This document shows, in pieces, positions 1 through 7,617 of a stretch of 64,000 bases of DNA. The first letter of the stretch is position 1. Each line of letters opens with the position of its first letter. A program made the translations under genes and the position numbers. The notes beneath the pieces are model-generated. The model was given only the letters and a program-made list of their open reading frames with translations. It was not told where the DNA came from and made no database searches. Source of the DNA: a bacterium (lineage in GTDB: Bacteria; UBA8248); NCBI GenBank assembly GCA_022828125.1, contig JAJEJD010000008.1:186001-250000 (forward strand). The letters run 5' to 3'.

Positions 1-676
1 CCGTGCCATCGCGAATCTTGAGCGGCAGCCCCACATACAGAAATTCCTTGCCAGCCACCGCTTCGATATTCGCGAGATTCTCCGTGTTGTGGCGCTGGAG
101 TTCCCTGCAAAGCACATGGCAGGGGAACGTCAGCTCTATGGTGTTCACACCGGCGTCGATGCTCGGCGCATCCTGACCGATGTTCACCACGCCGCATTCG
201 CGATAGAGGAAGTTCGCGGCGTCATAACCCAGACCCGGGTACGTGGTGAGGTAATCGTCCGTCGGATAGGTGCGCTTGAAATGCCCGCCCGTGAAAAGGA
301 GCGTGCCGTCTTTGGGGGGCGTAAGTTCCGTCGCCGAAAGCTCATCCTGCAAGAGCTGTAAGGATATCTCCTCCATCGGCTCCACCTTGCCCGTGAAATC
401 CAGCGCGATCGCCCGGGTGATGAACCATTCGAGCGGCGCCTGATCGATATTGGGCGCCGTATCACGCTCATCGATGTGGCTGACCGAATCGGTGTGCGTT
501 GGCCCGTGATCGCACATATGGAGCATCATGGCCGCGTACGTGATGTCCTTCGGCTTAATCGGCGCATTGGCCGCGTCTTCGTGCCGAGCGACGTATTCGA
601 TTTCGGTGGCCGGGTGCCCGGGAAACCTGGGCGCGCCGGTGTAGATCTCCTGGCTCAGATCGATGATTTCGTACAT
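1..676 (-). CDS. Cyclase / kynurenine formamidase-like metal hydrolase (3' end cut by window edge)
   Basis: My own translation of the minus strand gives 225 open codons from ATG at 676 and runs off the left edge. A strong Shine-Dalgarno (GAGGAG) lies 6 bases upstream. The protein matches the cyclase superfamily (kynurenine formamidase-like, Pfam Cyclase), metal-dependent hydrolases of amide or lactone bonds. The family motif HxGTHxDxPxH appears as HGPTHTDSVSH at about residues 57-67: the metal ligands His57, His61 and Asp63 are kept, while the Gly and Pro positions read Pro and Val. The later His (CHVL) and Glu (NIEAV) ligands are also visible. It follows the MarR regulator and the luciferase-like monooxygenase on the same strand, which suggests catabolism of a shared, unknown substrate. 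The substrate cannot be read from the sequence. Confidence 0.85.
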   Translation of the reverse strand, partial: MYEIIDLSQEIYTGAPRFPGHPATEIEYVARHEDAANAPIKPKDITYAAMMLHMCDHGPTHTDSVSHIDERDTAPNIDQAPLEWFITRAIALDFTGKVEPMEEISLQLLQDELSATELTPPKDGTLLFTGGHFKRTYPTDDYLTTYPGLGYDAANFLYRECGVVNIGQDAPSIDAGVNTIELTFPCHVLCRELQRHNTENLANIEAVAGKEFLYVGLPLKIRDGT

Positions 677-699
677 GCTCGTCTCCTCAACAAACAATC

Positions 700-731
700 C
701 GAAAAGCCCCCGCACGTGAATGCGGGGGCTT
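700..731 (-). terminator. Hairpin between monooxygenase and cyclase genes
   Basis: There is a perfect 11-bp stem (704-714 with 721-731, arms AAGCCCCCGCA and TGCGGGGGCTT) with a 6-base loop, followed on the minus strand by TTTTCGG. It lies between the monooxygenase stop and the cyclase start, so it may end or attenuate transcription inside the cluster. The T-tract is short, so readthrough is likely. Confidence 0.6.
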
Positions 732-746
732 CATCGTCAACAAAAA

Positions 747-1991
747 TCAGGCGACGCCGCCGACCGTTACGCCGTTCGATACCGGACATTCCAGATCGGG
801 CCAGATTTTCGTCATGAACGTCTCAAGCTCGTAAATAACCTCTTCCTTGGGGCACTGCGCGTAGTGCCAGATGAGGGTGATGAACTCAGAAGGAACTTTC
901 TCGTACGTTTCTTCCCATTCGCGCTTGAGCCTGTCCACCGGACCTCCCAGGAAGATGCCGCTTTCCTTGATGTTCTGGATCCAGTCGATGCTCTCCGTGT
1001 CGTCCGGGAACTGCGGGAAGAAGGGCACGTAGAAGTTCTGGTAGATGTCCTGATCGTAGTTCTTGAGCTTCTCGTCGTACTCCTCCTCGGTGTCTGTCAC
1101 ATGGATCCACCGGCAAACGCATTGCCGCTCGCCATGCGCAAAGTTGTGACCCGCCTTGGCGGCTTCTTCCACATAGAGGTGCGAGAATTCTTCCATCTTT
1201 TCCAGTTTTGTGAAATACACGGGCCGGAACCCGTGTCTCGCCGCGAATTTGATGGAATCGGGACTCGCGCTGACCGCCTGGAACACGGGCGGATAAGGCT
1301 CCTGATAGGGCTTGGGAACGACGCTCACCTTCCGCACCCGGTTGTCGTCACCGATTTCGCCGATTGCGCCGGCGTCCCGGGCGCTCTTCCAGGCCGGATA
1401 ATCGATGCCGTCCTCATACGGGTAGGGAATCTCGTAGTAATTTCCCTTCACTTCCACCGAATCTTCCTGCCAGAATTTAAGCAGCATTTCGACGCGTTCT
1501 TCAAAAATGTCGCGGTTCTTCACGTCGTCGGCCCCGCCGAGGGCGTCTGAGACGGTGGCCCGGGTGTCGCTGAACTGCCCCAGGACATTCGACCATCTGG
1601 ACTGATACCCGCGCGCCAAGCCGCAGAAGAACTTCCCCCTGGTGATGTGGTCGAGGATGGCCGTCTCCTCGGCCACGCGAATCGGATCCTGCGTCGCCAT
1701 GACGTAACCCAGCGCACCCACCCGCGCATTCTTGACATGATTCGCCCACCAAGCGTTGAGAACACCCGGGTTGGGGCCTACCTCATAACCCTCCGAATGC
1801 AGATGGTGCTCGATGGTGCTGATGCCCCATACGCCCATTTCATCGGCGGCCTTCACGATGTCGACCCATTCGTGAAGCACGTGATGGTATAGATCCTTGT
1901 CCCTGGCCAGGGGCCTTTTCTGCTCGCGCTCTTCGCGGTTTTCCGTCGGCAGCATGGGGTAGAGCTGGATTATCACCTTGGGTTTCGCCAT
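747..1991 (-). CDS. LLM-class flavin-dependent oxidoreductase (luciferase-like monooxygenase)
   Basis: A 414-residue protein of the bacterial luciferase-like family, TIM-barrel enzymes that use reduced FMN or F420 to oxygenate or oxidise small organic substrates. Family signs are the N-terminal barrel strand with GVWGISTIEHH (about residue 54), the WWANHVKNARVGALGYV block and the conserved region around EEVEMLLKFW. ATG at 1991 follows AAGGAG at good spacing. It lies 33 bases downstream of the marR-type gene and upstream of the cyclase gene on the same strand, so a MarR-controlled catabolic unit is likely. No flavin reductase is adjacent. The cofactor and substrate are not determined by anything I can see. 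Confidence 0.88.
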   Translation of the reverse strand: MAKPKVIIQLYPMLPTENREEREQKRPLARDKDLYHHVLHEWVDIVKAADEMGVWGISTIEHHLHSEGYEVGPNPGVLNAWWANHVKNARVGALGYVMATQDPIRVAEETAILDHITRGKFFCGLARGYQSRWSNVLGQFSDTRATVSDALGGADDVKNRDIFEERVEMLLKFWQEDSVEVKGNYYEIPYPYEDGIDYPAWKSARDAGAIGEIGDDNRVRKVSVVPKPYQEPYPPVFQAVSASPDSIKFAARHGFRPVYFTKLEKMEEFSHLYVEEAAKAGHNFAHGERQCVCRWIHVTDTEEEYDEKLKNYDQDIYQNFYVPFFPQFPDDTESIDWIQNIKESGIFLGGPVDRLKREWEETYEKVPSEFITLIWHYAQCPKEEVIYELETFMTKIWPDLECPVSNGVTVGGVA

Positions 1992-2024
1992 CGCCTTATT
2001 CTCCTTCCTCGACAGAGGTTTGCT

Positions 2025-2567
2025 TCATCCTCGGGCGCCGGCGGCCGGCGCTAGTTTTGATGAGTACATTTTATCCTTCACTTTATGGAGGAGCCTGGAT
2101 AGTCCCTCTCTTTCATCGTCCTCCAGATCATTCATGAGTTCCGCTATGCGCGCGTAATAGTCGGGGAAAATGGCATTCAGGCTCTCTTTCCCCTTGGGCG
2201 TCAGGCGCACGATGACTTTCCTCCTGTCGCCATCGTGGCTGAAACGCTCGATGAGTCCGTCGCGCTGAAGCCCCTTCATCAAGCCGGTCATCGTCGCGCG
2301 CGTCACGCCTGCCTGCCCGGCCAGTTCGGATGGGCTAAGACCCGAACCATTGTTTCTCATTTGCGAACGCAGCAGCAGCAATAAAACGATGAATCTACCC
2401 TGAGATACGCCGTGATTGGCCAGGTACGTTTCAAAGGCGGTAAGCATATCGCTGCCTACCTGCAAGAAAAGATAAAACAACATGACGGAGGATGTATCCA
2501 GAGAGGAATACTCCGGCACCAGGGGCCTGAAATCTTCCTCGTTCGGCAGTTCTTTCATGTAGAACAT
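2025..2567 (-). CDS. MarR family transcriptional regulator
   Basis: A 180-residue winged-helix protein. Residues about 70-130 hold the MarR DNA-binding core: LSPSELAGQAGVTRATMTGLMKGL (two helices) and the wing DRRKVIVRLTPKG. I chose ATG at 2567 (MFYMKELPNE) because a CGGAG ribosome site lies just upstream; the longer open frame to 2681 adds 38 residues unlike any MarR N terminus. MarR proteins are dimeric repressors or activators relieved by aromatic or other small ligands. The gene precedes the monooxygenase and cyclase genes on the same strand and diverges from the Bax-inhibitor gene, so it probably controls its own cluster. A tandem repeat just upstream may be its operator. Confidence 0.9.
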   Translation of the reverse strand: MFYMKELPNEEDFRPLVPEYSSLDTSSVMLFYLFLQVGSDMLTAFETYLANHGVSQGRFIVLLLLLRSQMRNNGSGLSPSELAGQAGVTRATMTGLMKGLQRDGLIERFSHDGDRRKVIVRLTPKGKESLNAIFPDYYARIAELMNDLEDDEREGLSRLLHKVKDKMYSSKLAPAAGARG

Positions 2568-2590
2568 GGGTTTGCTCCGAGAATTAATGC

Positions 2591-2615
2591 TATGGGGCCT
2601 AATTATATGGGGCCT
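2591..2615 (-). promoter_or_regulatory. Tandem 10-bp repeat upstream of the MarR gene (candidate operator)
   Basis: TATGGGGCCT occurs at 2591-2600 and again at 2606-2615, a period of 15 bases, 24 bases upstream of the chosen MarR start. The tandem arrangement in a regulator's own leader suggests a binding site. MarR sites are more often palindromes, so this is tentative. Confidence 0.35.
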
Positions 2616-2843
2616 TACAATCGGAGTCAACCAGCGCTTTCTCACGGATGTTTCTTGAGCACGAACATGGCGCCTCTGCAAGAAACCACAATTTCGGGTC
2701 TTGAAACATTCATCAAATGGGATATATTAGCGGTTGTATGGTGATATCCTTGAGTGTGGAGGATATGAATTCACTGAATCAATAAACTTTGGCCGCTTCA
2801 CCTAAGATACCAAATGATTGGATAATCCAGGAGGAACACTTAA

Positions 2844-3554
2844 ATGCGCTCTCAAGACTTCACTCGCTCGACCGGGCAACGCGTCATCGCACAAGACGCC
2901 GCCGCGTTCATGCAGCGCGTCTACGGTTGGATGACGCTGGGGCTCTTCGTCACGGGCTTCAGCGCGCTCTACGTCGCATCCAGCCCCGCCGCCATCCAGT
3001 TCATCTTTGGAAGCTCCATCTCGGTATTTCTGGTCATCGGTGTTCAGCTCGCGCTGGTTTTCTCCATCAGGCCGGTGATGCGAAGCAAGGGCTGGCAGGC
3101 GGGCGCGATTTTGTTCCTGCTCTACAGCGCGACGCTGGGCGTCACCGTCTCCACCCTGCTCCTGCGCTATACGTTCACCTCCGTGGCCCAGGCGTTTTTC
3201 GTCACCGGCGGCGCGTTCGGCGGATTGACCCTCTTCGCCTTCGTGACGAAAAAAGACCTCTCGGGAGTGGGCAATTTCTGCATGGTGGGGCTCATCGGCA
3301 TCATTCTCGCCAGCGTCGTCAACATCTTCGTGGGCAGTTCCGCCGTTCATTTCGCCATCAGCGTTCTGGGGGTTCTCATCTTTGCGGGTCTGACGGCCTA
3401 TGACACCCAGAAGATGAAGGAATACGCCTACACCCAGGACACGGACAACGAAACGGGCAGGCGCGCCTCCATCATGGCGGCGCTCGAACTCTACCTCGAT
3501 TTCATCATGATGTTCATTTACCTCACGCAGCTTCTGGGCGCTTCGCGCGAATGA
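2844..3554 (+). CDS. Bax inhibitor-1 / YccA family membrane protein
   Basis: A 236-residue inner-membrane protein with about seven hydrophobic helices. It carries the family's C-terminal signature ALELYLDFIMMFIYLTQLLG and a middle GLTAYDTQKMKEYA segment (conserved AYDTQ). BI-1/YccA proteins are putative pH-sensitive ion-leak channels, and in E. coli YccA interacts with the FtsH protease. Length is typical. ATG at 2844 is preceded by AGGAGG, leaving no doubt about the start. The gene stands alone: the upstream gene is divergent and a clear terminator follows. Confidence 0.92.
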   Translation: MRSQDFTRSTGQRVIAQDAAAFMQRVYGWMTLGLFVTGFSALYVASSPAAIQFIFGSSISVFLVIGVQLALVFSIRPVMRSKGWQAGAILFLLYSATLGVTVSTLLLRYTFTSVAQAFFVTGGAFGGLTLFAFVTKKDLSGVGNFCMVGLIGIILASVVNIFVGSSAVHFAISVLGVLIFAGLTAYDTQKMKEYAYTQDTDNETGRRASIMAALELYLDFIMMFIYLTQLLGASRE

Positions 3555-3578
3555 GCAAGGCAACCTTATCCATCCACA

Positions 3579-3609
3579 AAGCCGGGGCTTCGGCCCCGGC
3601 TTCGCTTTA
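3579..3609 (+). terminator. Rho-independent terminator of the Bax-inhibitor gene
   Basis: A perfect GCCGGGGC-TTCG-GCCCCGGC tetraloop hairpin (about 3581-3600, extended by AA/TT pairs) is followed by TTCGCTTTAA, 25 bases after the stop codon. Confidence 0.8.
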
Positions 3610-3635
3610 ATAGCAACGCAACTATGGTTTGTCTC

Positions 3636-3665
3636 TTCCAATTTACCAATAATGAATGATATAAT
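3636..3665 (+). promoter_or_regulatory. Possible promoter of the coiled-coil OmpA gene
   Basis: A perfect -10 hexamer TATAAT at 3660-3665 lies about 50 bases before the start codon. The -35 is weak (TTCCAA at 3636, 18-base spacer). Confidence 0.4.
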
Positions 3666-3716
3666 CCGGAGCGTTGAAGAAGAAACGCCCATTATCGCCC
3701 TGGCAGGAGAATAACC

Positions 3717-5816
3717 TTGGGCCTTCGCATCTCCATAGGGGCGATTATCGCCGTTCTGCTCGGCGGCACAGGATATTTCGCCCAGCAATCCCAAACGACA
3801 AAAGATCTGCTCCAACAGCGTGAGGCTGAACTCAAAACAGAAAAAGAGAGTTCCGCAAAGCTCAAAAGCGAAATTCAGGGCCTCAAAGACATAGACCAGA
3901 AGATGAAGAGTCTGGAGTCCCAGCTTGCAAAAGAGGTTGCTTCCGCCAAGACGCAGATGGAAGAGCTGGACAAGCGCGTCACCGAGAAAAGCGCCGCTAT
4001 CGAGCAGGATCAAGCGAAAATTCAAAGCCTCGGGGCCGCGCTCCAGGAAAACCAAACTGCCCTCGATAACGAGCGTAAGGCGCGCGCCGAAGTTGAAAAA
4101 TCAAACCAGCAAAACGTCGAACTCGCCGCCGGTCGAGCCGAAGAGATAGTACGCCTCGAAGCCGCTCTCAAAGAAAATCAAACGACTCTTGCGAGCGAAC
4201 GCAAAGCAAGATCCGAAGAATTAAAGCGTCTCGAAGCGCAGGCCAAAGAGTCGAGCCGACTCGCTGCGAAGAAAGACGAGGGGATCAAACAGCAAAAAGC
4301 CGAAATCCGAAACCTCAAAGCCGTAGCGGACATCATCGAAGCCTCCCTCAATTACCAGAGCAGATTACGCGCCAAGGCCGAAAAGGCGAACAAAGCCAAC
4401 ATTGAGCTGGCGGCCAACCGGGCCGAAGAGATAAAGAACATCGAGGCCGCTCTCAAAGAAAATCAAACGACTCTTGCGAGCGAACGCAAAGCGAGATCCG
4501 AAGAAATAAAGCGTCTCGAAGCGCAGGCCAAAGTGACGAGCCGACTCATCGCGGAGAAAAACACCGCTATCGAGCAGGAAAAAGAGAAAGCCCGAAAATT
4601 CGAAATCGCCCTCAAACGAATTCAGGCGAACCTCAAGAGCGACCGCAAAACACAGGCGCTCGTCGATAAATTGAGCAAACAAACTCTCGAGTTCGCAGCC
4701 GAGCGGGCCAAAGAGATCAAACGCCTCGAAAGCGTCCGGGGCATTCTCGAAGCCCAGGTTCTGAGAATGGACCGACTCATCGCATCCGAGCAGAAAGAAG
4801 CGAAAAAAAATGACATCACCGCTATACCCAAGACAGCAGCAACAACAGAAAAAGTAAAAGCCTTGAATGGCGAACTTGCCAGGAAGCGAACCGAGGAAAT
4901 CGCCCGTCTCGAAAAAACCAGAGCGCTCCTCAAAACCCAGGTTCAGGAAATGGGACGGCTGATTGCGGAGAAAAACGCCGGAATCGCGCGCGAGAAAACG
5001 AAAGCGCAAAACCTCGAGCTCGCGCTCAACCAAATCCGCACGAGTCTCGACAACGAGCGCCAGACGCGCGCGAAGGCGGAAAAAGCGAATGCACGGAATG
5101 CCGAGCTCGCGAGAATCAGAGCCGAAGAGATAGGGCGTCTCACAAAAGCCAGGGAGCTTCAAAAGGCGCAGATACAGGAGATGAGCCAACTCATCGGCGA
5201 GAAAACCTCCGTGGCCGAACTCATCAAGAACAAGCTGGATCAGACGAACCTGAGTCTGGCGGAAACGATCAAGAAACACACGCTGGCGATCGCGCGCTCG
5301 AAAGTCCTGGAAAAGAGAGCGCTCGAAGAGGCCGAGCGAGCCAAAAGGCTGGAATCGGATCTGAGTGAAATGAGCAGCAAGCTCAAGGAGCAACTCGTCA
5401 GCCTGCAAGAGACCAAAGACTTGCTCCGCGTCACCTTCGTAAACAGTCTTTTGTTTGATTCGGGAAGCGCCACACTCAAGGAACAAGGCAGAGAGGCGCT
5501 CTCAACAGTTGCAGATTTTCTTCAGAAACAAAAAGACAAGATGATCCGGATAGAAGGGCATACGGACAATCGGCCCATCAAGGGCAACCTGCTCGATCGC
5601 TACCCCTCGAACTGGGAACTTTCTTTCGCGCGCTCCATTTCCATCGTGAAGTTTCTGGAATCGAAAAACATATCGCCCGCGCGCATGTCGGCGACCGGGC
5701 ATTCGTTTTACCGTCCCGTGGCGAGCAACGAAACCGACGAGGGCCGCGCCAGGAACAGACGAACCGTCATCCTGCTCAGCAGCCCCCGGCCCAAGGTGGA
5801 AGGGGCGGCTCGCTAG
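3717..5816 (+). CDS. Membrane-anchored coiled-coil protein with C-terminal OmpA domain
   Basis: A 699-residue protein. Residues 1-22 form one hydrophobic helix (ISIGAIIAVLLGGTGYF). Residues about 25-570 are an almost unbroken Glu/Lys/Ala-rich coiled coil. Residues about 575-690 are an OmpA-family peptidoglycan-binding domain with FDSGSATLKEQG, IEGHTDNRP, NWELSFARS and GRARNRRTVI. The plan (short cytoplasmic tip, one membrane helix, long rod, cell-wall domain) suggests a spacer from inner membrane to peptidoglycan, as in MotB or gliding and tethering proteins. The start is TTG at 3717 behind AGGAGA. The rod contains a recent internal duplication (see the repeat entries). The gene stands alone, convergent with the M16 peptidase gene. 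Its exact role is unknown. Confidence 0.85.
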   Translation: MGLRISIGAIIAVLLGGTGYFAQQSQTTKDLLQQREAELKTEKESSAKLKSEIQGLKDIDQKMKSLESQLAKEVASAKTQMEELDKRVTEKSAAIEQDQAKIQSLGAALQENQTALDNERKARAEVEKSNQQNVELAAGRAEEIVRLEAALKENQTTLASERKARSEELKRLEAQAKESSRLAAKKDEGIKQQKAEIRNLKAVADIIEASLNYQSRLRAKAEKANKANIELAANRAEEIKNIEAALKENQTTLASERKARSEEIKRLEAQAKVTSRLIAEKNTAIEQEKEKARKFEIALKRIQANLKSDRKTQALVDKLSKQTLEFAAERAKEIKRLESVRGILEAQVLRMDRLIASEQKEAKKNDITAIPKTAATTEKVKALNGELARKRTEEIARLEKTRALLKTQVQEMGRLIAEKNAGIAREKTKAQNLELALNQIRTSLDNERQTRAKAEKANARNAELARIRAEEIGRLTKARELQKAQIQEMSQLIGEKTSVAELIKNKLDQTNLSLAETIKKHTLAIARSKVLEKRALEEAERAKRLESDLSEMSSKLKEQLVSLQETKDLLRVTFVNSLLFDSGSATLKEQGREALSTVADFLQKQKDKMIRIEGHTDNRPIKGNLLDRYPSNWELSFARSISIVKFLESKNISPARMSATGHSFYRPVASNETDEGRARNRRTVILLSSPRPKVEGAAR
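4161..4262 (+). repeat. Internal direct repeat, copy 1 (in OmpA coiled-coil gene)
   Basis: This 102-base block is repeated at 4446-4547 with about 4 mismatches. The offset of 285 bases keeps the frame and equals 95 codons. It encodes the KENQTTLASERKARSEE rod segment. Confidence 0.9.
4446..4547 (+). repeat. Internal direct repeat, copy 2 (in OmpA coiled-coil gene)
   Basis: Second copy of the 102-base block at 4161-4262. The low divergence indicates a recent in-frame duplication of a 95-residue coiled-coil module. Looser copies of the same module continue downstream (for example ENTAIEQEK- and EMGRLIAEKNAG-type segments). Confidence 0.9.
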
Positions 5817-5836
5817 CTTATCGCAGGTTTACAAGA

Positions 5837-7090
5837 CTAAATTTTGAGGGCCGCTTCGAGTTCGGAGCCGAGTTCTCGCTCCGCGATCACGGCGGCGGTG
5901 AGCCCGTCTTCCTGAAAGACTGCGCCCGCCACCCGCTGGATATCTTCCTCATTCACGGAATCGATATCCGCCAACTCTTCTTCCACGGGATACACCTTGC
6001 CTTTGAGCATGAGGTTCGAGCCGTTTCGGCCCGCATGGTATTGCGAACTTTCGTGTATCTGGAGATTTCCCTTGATGTAGCGCTTCGCTTCCGCCAGTTC
6101 CTCTCTCGTGACGGGTTCGCTCTTGAACCTGCCCGTTTCAGAGAGCATCACCTCGGTCGCCTCCACCGCCTTCTCGAGAGCCACGCCCGCCTTCAGTTCC
6201 ACCATGCCGGTATCGGTATAGCGGTGTGGTGCTGCGCCCACGCTGTAGGCGAGCCCCCGCTTCTCCCGCACTTCGGTGAATAACCGGCTGCTCATCTTAC
6301 CGCCCAGGATGTTGCACATCACCCGGAGGGGGGCGGCGTCTTCGTGATTGAGGCCGAAGGCGCGGAACCCGATCGCGAGGTTCACCTGATCCGTCTGGCG
6401 GGCCTGGTCCACGATTTTGGCCTTGCTCTCCCCGGGCAAGCCGGGGGAGAGAGGCTTCTCATCGCTGCCGGCCCGTTCCCCGAAGTGTTGCTCGGAGAGC
6501 GCCATCACCTCCTCGTGCTTCACGCCGCCCGCCACGGAGATGACCGTATTTCCGGGGGTGTACCATTTCTCTATCAGCTCGCGCATGTGCTCGGGCTCTA
6601 TCGCGTTGATGGTATCGCGGTCCCCGATGACGCCCATCTGCAGGTTGAAGACGGTGGTCTCGAGCATGTCCGACACCCATACCCGGGGCATGTCCTCATA
6701 CATCTTCAACTCTTCCAGGATGACCATCCGCTCCCGGTCCCACTCGTCCTTGTCCAGCAGGCAGTTGTTCACCGCATCCGCATAGACTTCCAGCACGGCG
6801 GCGAACGCATCGGCCGGCGCCGTGAAGTGATAACAGGTGCGCTCGGGCGCCGTATTCGCGTTGATGGACGCGCCGTTTCCTTCCATCTCGCGCGCGATGT
6901 CGAGCGTCGTTCTCGAAGGCGTGCCCTTGAAGACCATGTGTTCCAGCGCATGGGAAACGCCCACCACCTCATCGCGCTCGTGCCTGCCGCCGCAGCCGAA
7001 ATAAATATGAAACGCCACGGCCGCTGATTCCGCGCGTTCCGCCGTCACCACGCGAACCCCGTTGGAAAGTTTACCCTCGACGATCTTCAT
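5837..7090 (-). CDS. M16 family zinc peptidase (insulinase / processing-peptidase type)
   Basis: A 417-residue protein with the inverted zinc motif HxxEH seen as SHALEHMVF (about residues 46-54) and the downstream acidic ligand region (DEWDRERMVILEEL). This is a single-length bacterial M16B peptidase, typical of proteobacterial YmxG/PqqL-like proteins, which degrade or process small peptides. ATG at 7090 (MKIVEGKLSNGVRVV) is preceded by GGGAGG. The open frame continues upstream to 7249, but those 53 extra residues are the translation of the tRNA-Leu gene (the telltale AELVDALDSGSS string) and must not be annotated as protein. It is convergent with the OmpA gene, with a 20-base gap and no terminator hairpin between them. 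Confidence 0.92.
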   Translation of the reverse strand: MKIVEGKLSNGVRVVTAERAESAAVAFHIYFGCGGRHERDEVVGVSHALEHMVFKGTPSRTTLDIAREMEGNGASINANTAPERTCYHFTAPADAFAAVLEVYADAVNNCLLDKDEWDRERMVILEELKMYEDMPRVWVSDMLETTVFNLQMGVIGDRDTINAIEPEHMRELIEKWYTPGNTVISVAGGVKHEEVMALSEQHFGERAGSDEKPLSPGLPGESKAKIVDQARQTDQVNLAIGFRAFGLNHEDAAPLRVMCNILGGKMSSRLFTEVREKRGLAYSVGAAPHRYTDTGMVELKAGVALEKAVEATEVMLSETGRFKSEPVTREELAEAKRYIKGNLQIHESSQYHAGRNGSNLMLKGKVYPVEEELADIDSVNEEDIQRVAGAVFQEDGLTAAVIAERELGSELEAALKI

Positions 7091-7144
7091 GAAGCCTCCC
7101 GGACAGGAAAAGGCGAGCTTTACCCAAGCGATTTCATTTTTTAT

Positions 7145-7231
7145 TGGTGCCGGAGAGAGGACTTGAACCTCCACGGGCCGAAGCCCACTAGAACCTGAAT
7201 CTAGCGCGTCTACCAGTTCCGCCACTCCGGC
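7145..7231 (-). tRNA. tRNA-Leu (anticodon CAG)
   Basis: The reverse complement folds as a class II tRNA. The acceptor stem is GCCGGAG/CTCCGGC, the anticodon stem is CTAGA/TCTAG with loop TTCAGGT (anticodon CAG), the long variable arm contains GGGCTTCGGCCC, and the T-loop is GTTCAAGTC. The discriminator base is A, and an encoded CCA makes up the last three bases (7145-7147). It is 87 nucleotides with CCA. The strong promoter upstream supports expression, and the M16 peptidase gene follows 54 bases downstream on the same strand. Confidence 0.95.
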
Positions 7232-7251
7232 GAGAAGATTGGTAGTCATTC

Positions 7252-7280
7252 CCTATATCGGGGGGCGGATGCGTTGTCAA
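7252..7280 (-). promoter_or_regulatory. Sigma-70-type promoter of tRNA-Leu
   Basis: On the minus strand, a perfect -35 TTGACA (7275-7280) and a TATAGG -10 (7252-7257) are separated by exactly 17 bases. This places the transcript start about 12-15 bases before the mature tRNA. Confidence 0.75.
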
Positions 7281-7371
7281 GGATTCGAGTCGATGAATCA
7301 AACCATCTCGTCATTTGCTATAGTTCGAGAAAGGCAGGACAACTTCGAATCCGGCAAGGGTGTGGGAAGAT

Positions 7372-7617
7372 ATGCGCAAAATTACGCTCTATACCAGACG
7401 TGAGTGTCATCTATGCGACGAGGCGAAAGCGGCGATGATGCGGCACTTCCCGGACCTTGCGATCGAAGAGATCGACGTGGATACCGACCCCGAGCTAACC
7501 CGCCTGTACGGCGAGGAGGTTCCCGTCGGCTACCTGGATGAGACGAAGGTTTTCAAATATCACCTGGACGTCAAGCGATTGCGTCGCCTGCTCGATGAAA
7601 CAGACCCGAAGGCATGA
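7372..7617 (+). CDS. Glutaredoxin-like thioredoxin-fold protein
   Basis: A small (81-residue) thioredoxin-fold protein with an N-terminal CxxC redox motif (YTRRECHLCDEAK, Cys near residues 11 and 14), the EEVPVGYLDE segment containing the cis-Pro (VPV), and a C-terminal helix. It belongs to the glutaredoxin-like DUF836/YruB-type group of thiol-disulfide proteins. A GTG at 7360 would add four residues; ATG at 7372 is better spaced from AAGGGTG. It overlaps the LysE-type exporter gene by ATGA, so the two are translationally coupled. The physiological partner is unknown. Confidence 0.8.
   Translation: MRKITLYTRRECHLCDEAKAAMMRHFPDLAIEEIDVDTDPELTRLYGEEVPVGYLDETKVFKYHLDVKRLRRLLDETDPKA

Noticed and set aside
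2802-4055. 417-codon minus-strand frame across the Bax-inhibitor and OmpA genes
   Set aside because: It runs antisense to two well-supported genes and their terminator, and its composition is artefactual.
4365-5486. 373-codon minus-strand open frame opposite the coiled-coil gene
   Set aside because: It is the antisense shadow of a Glu/Lys/Ala-rich coiled coil; its Phe/Leu/Arg-rich product has no family resemblance.
7091-7249. N-terminal extension of the M16 peptidase frame
   Set aside because: It is the translation of the tRNA-Leu gene and its promoter-proximal sequence; the real start is ATG 7090 with a ribosome site.
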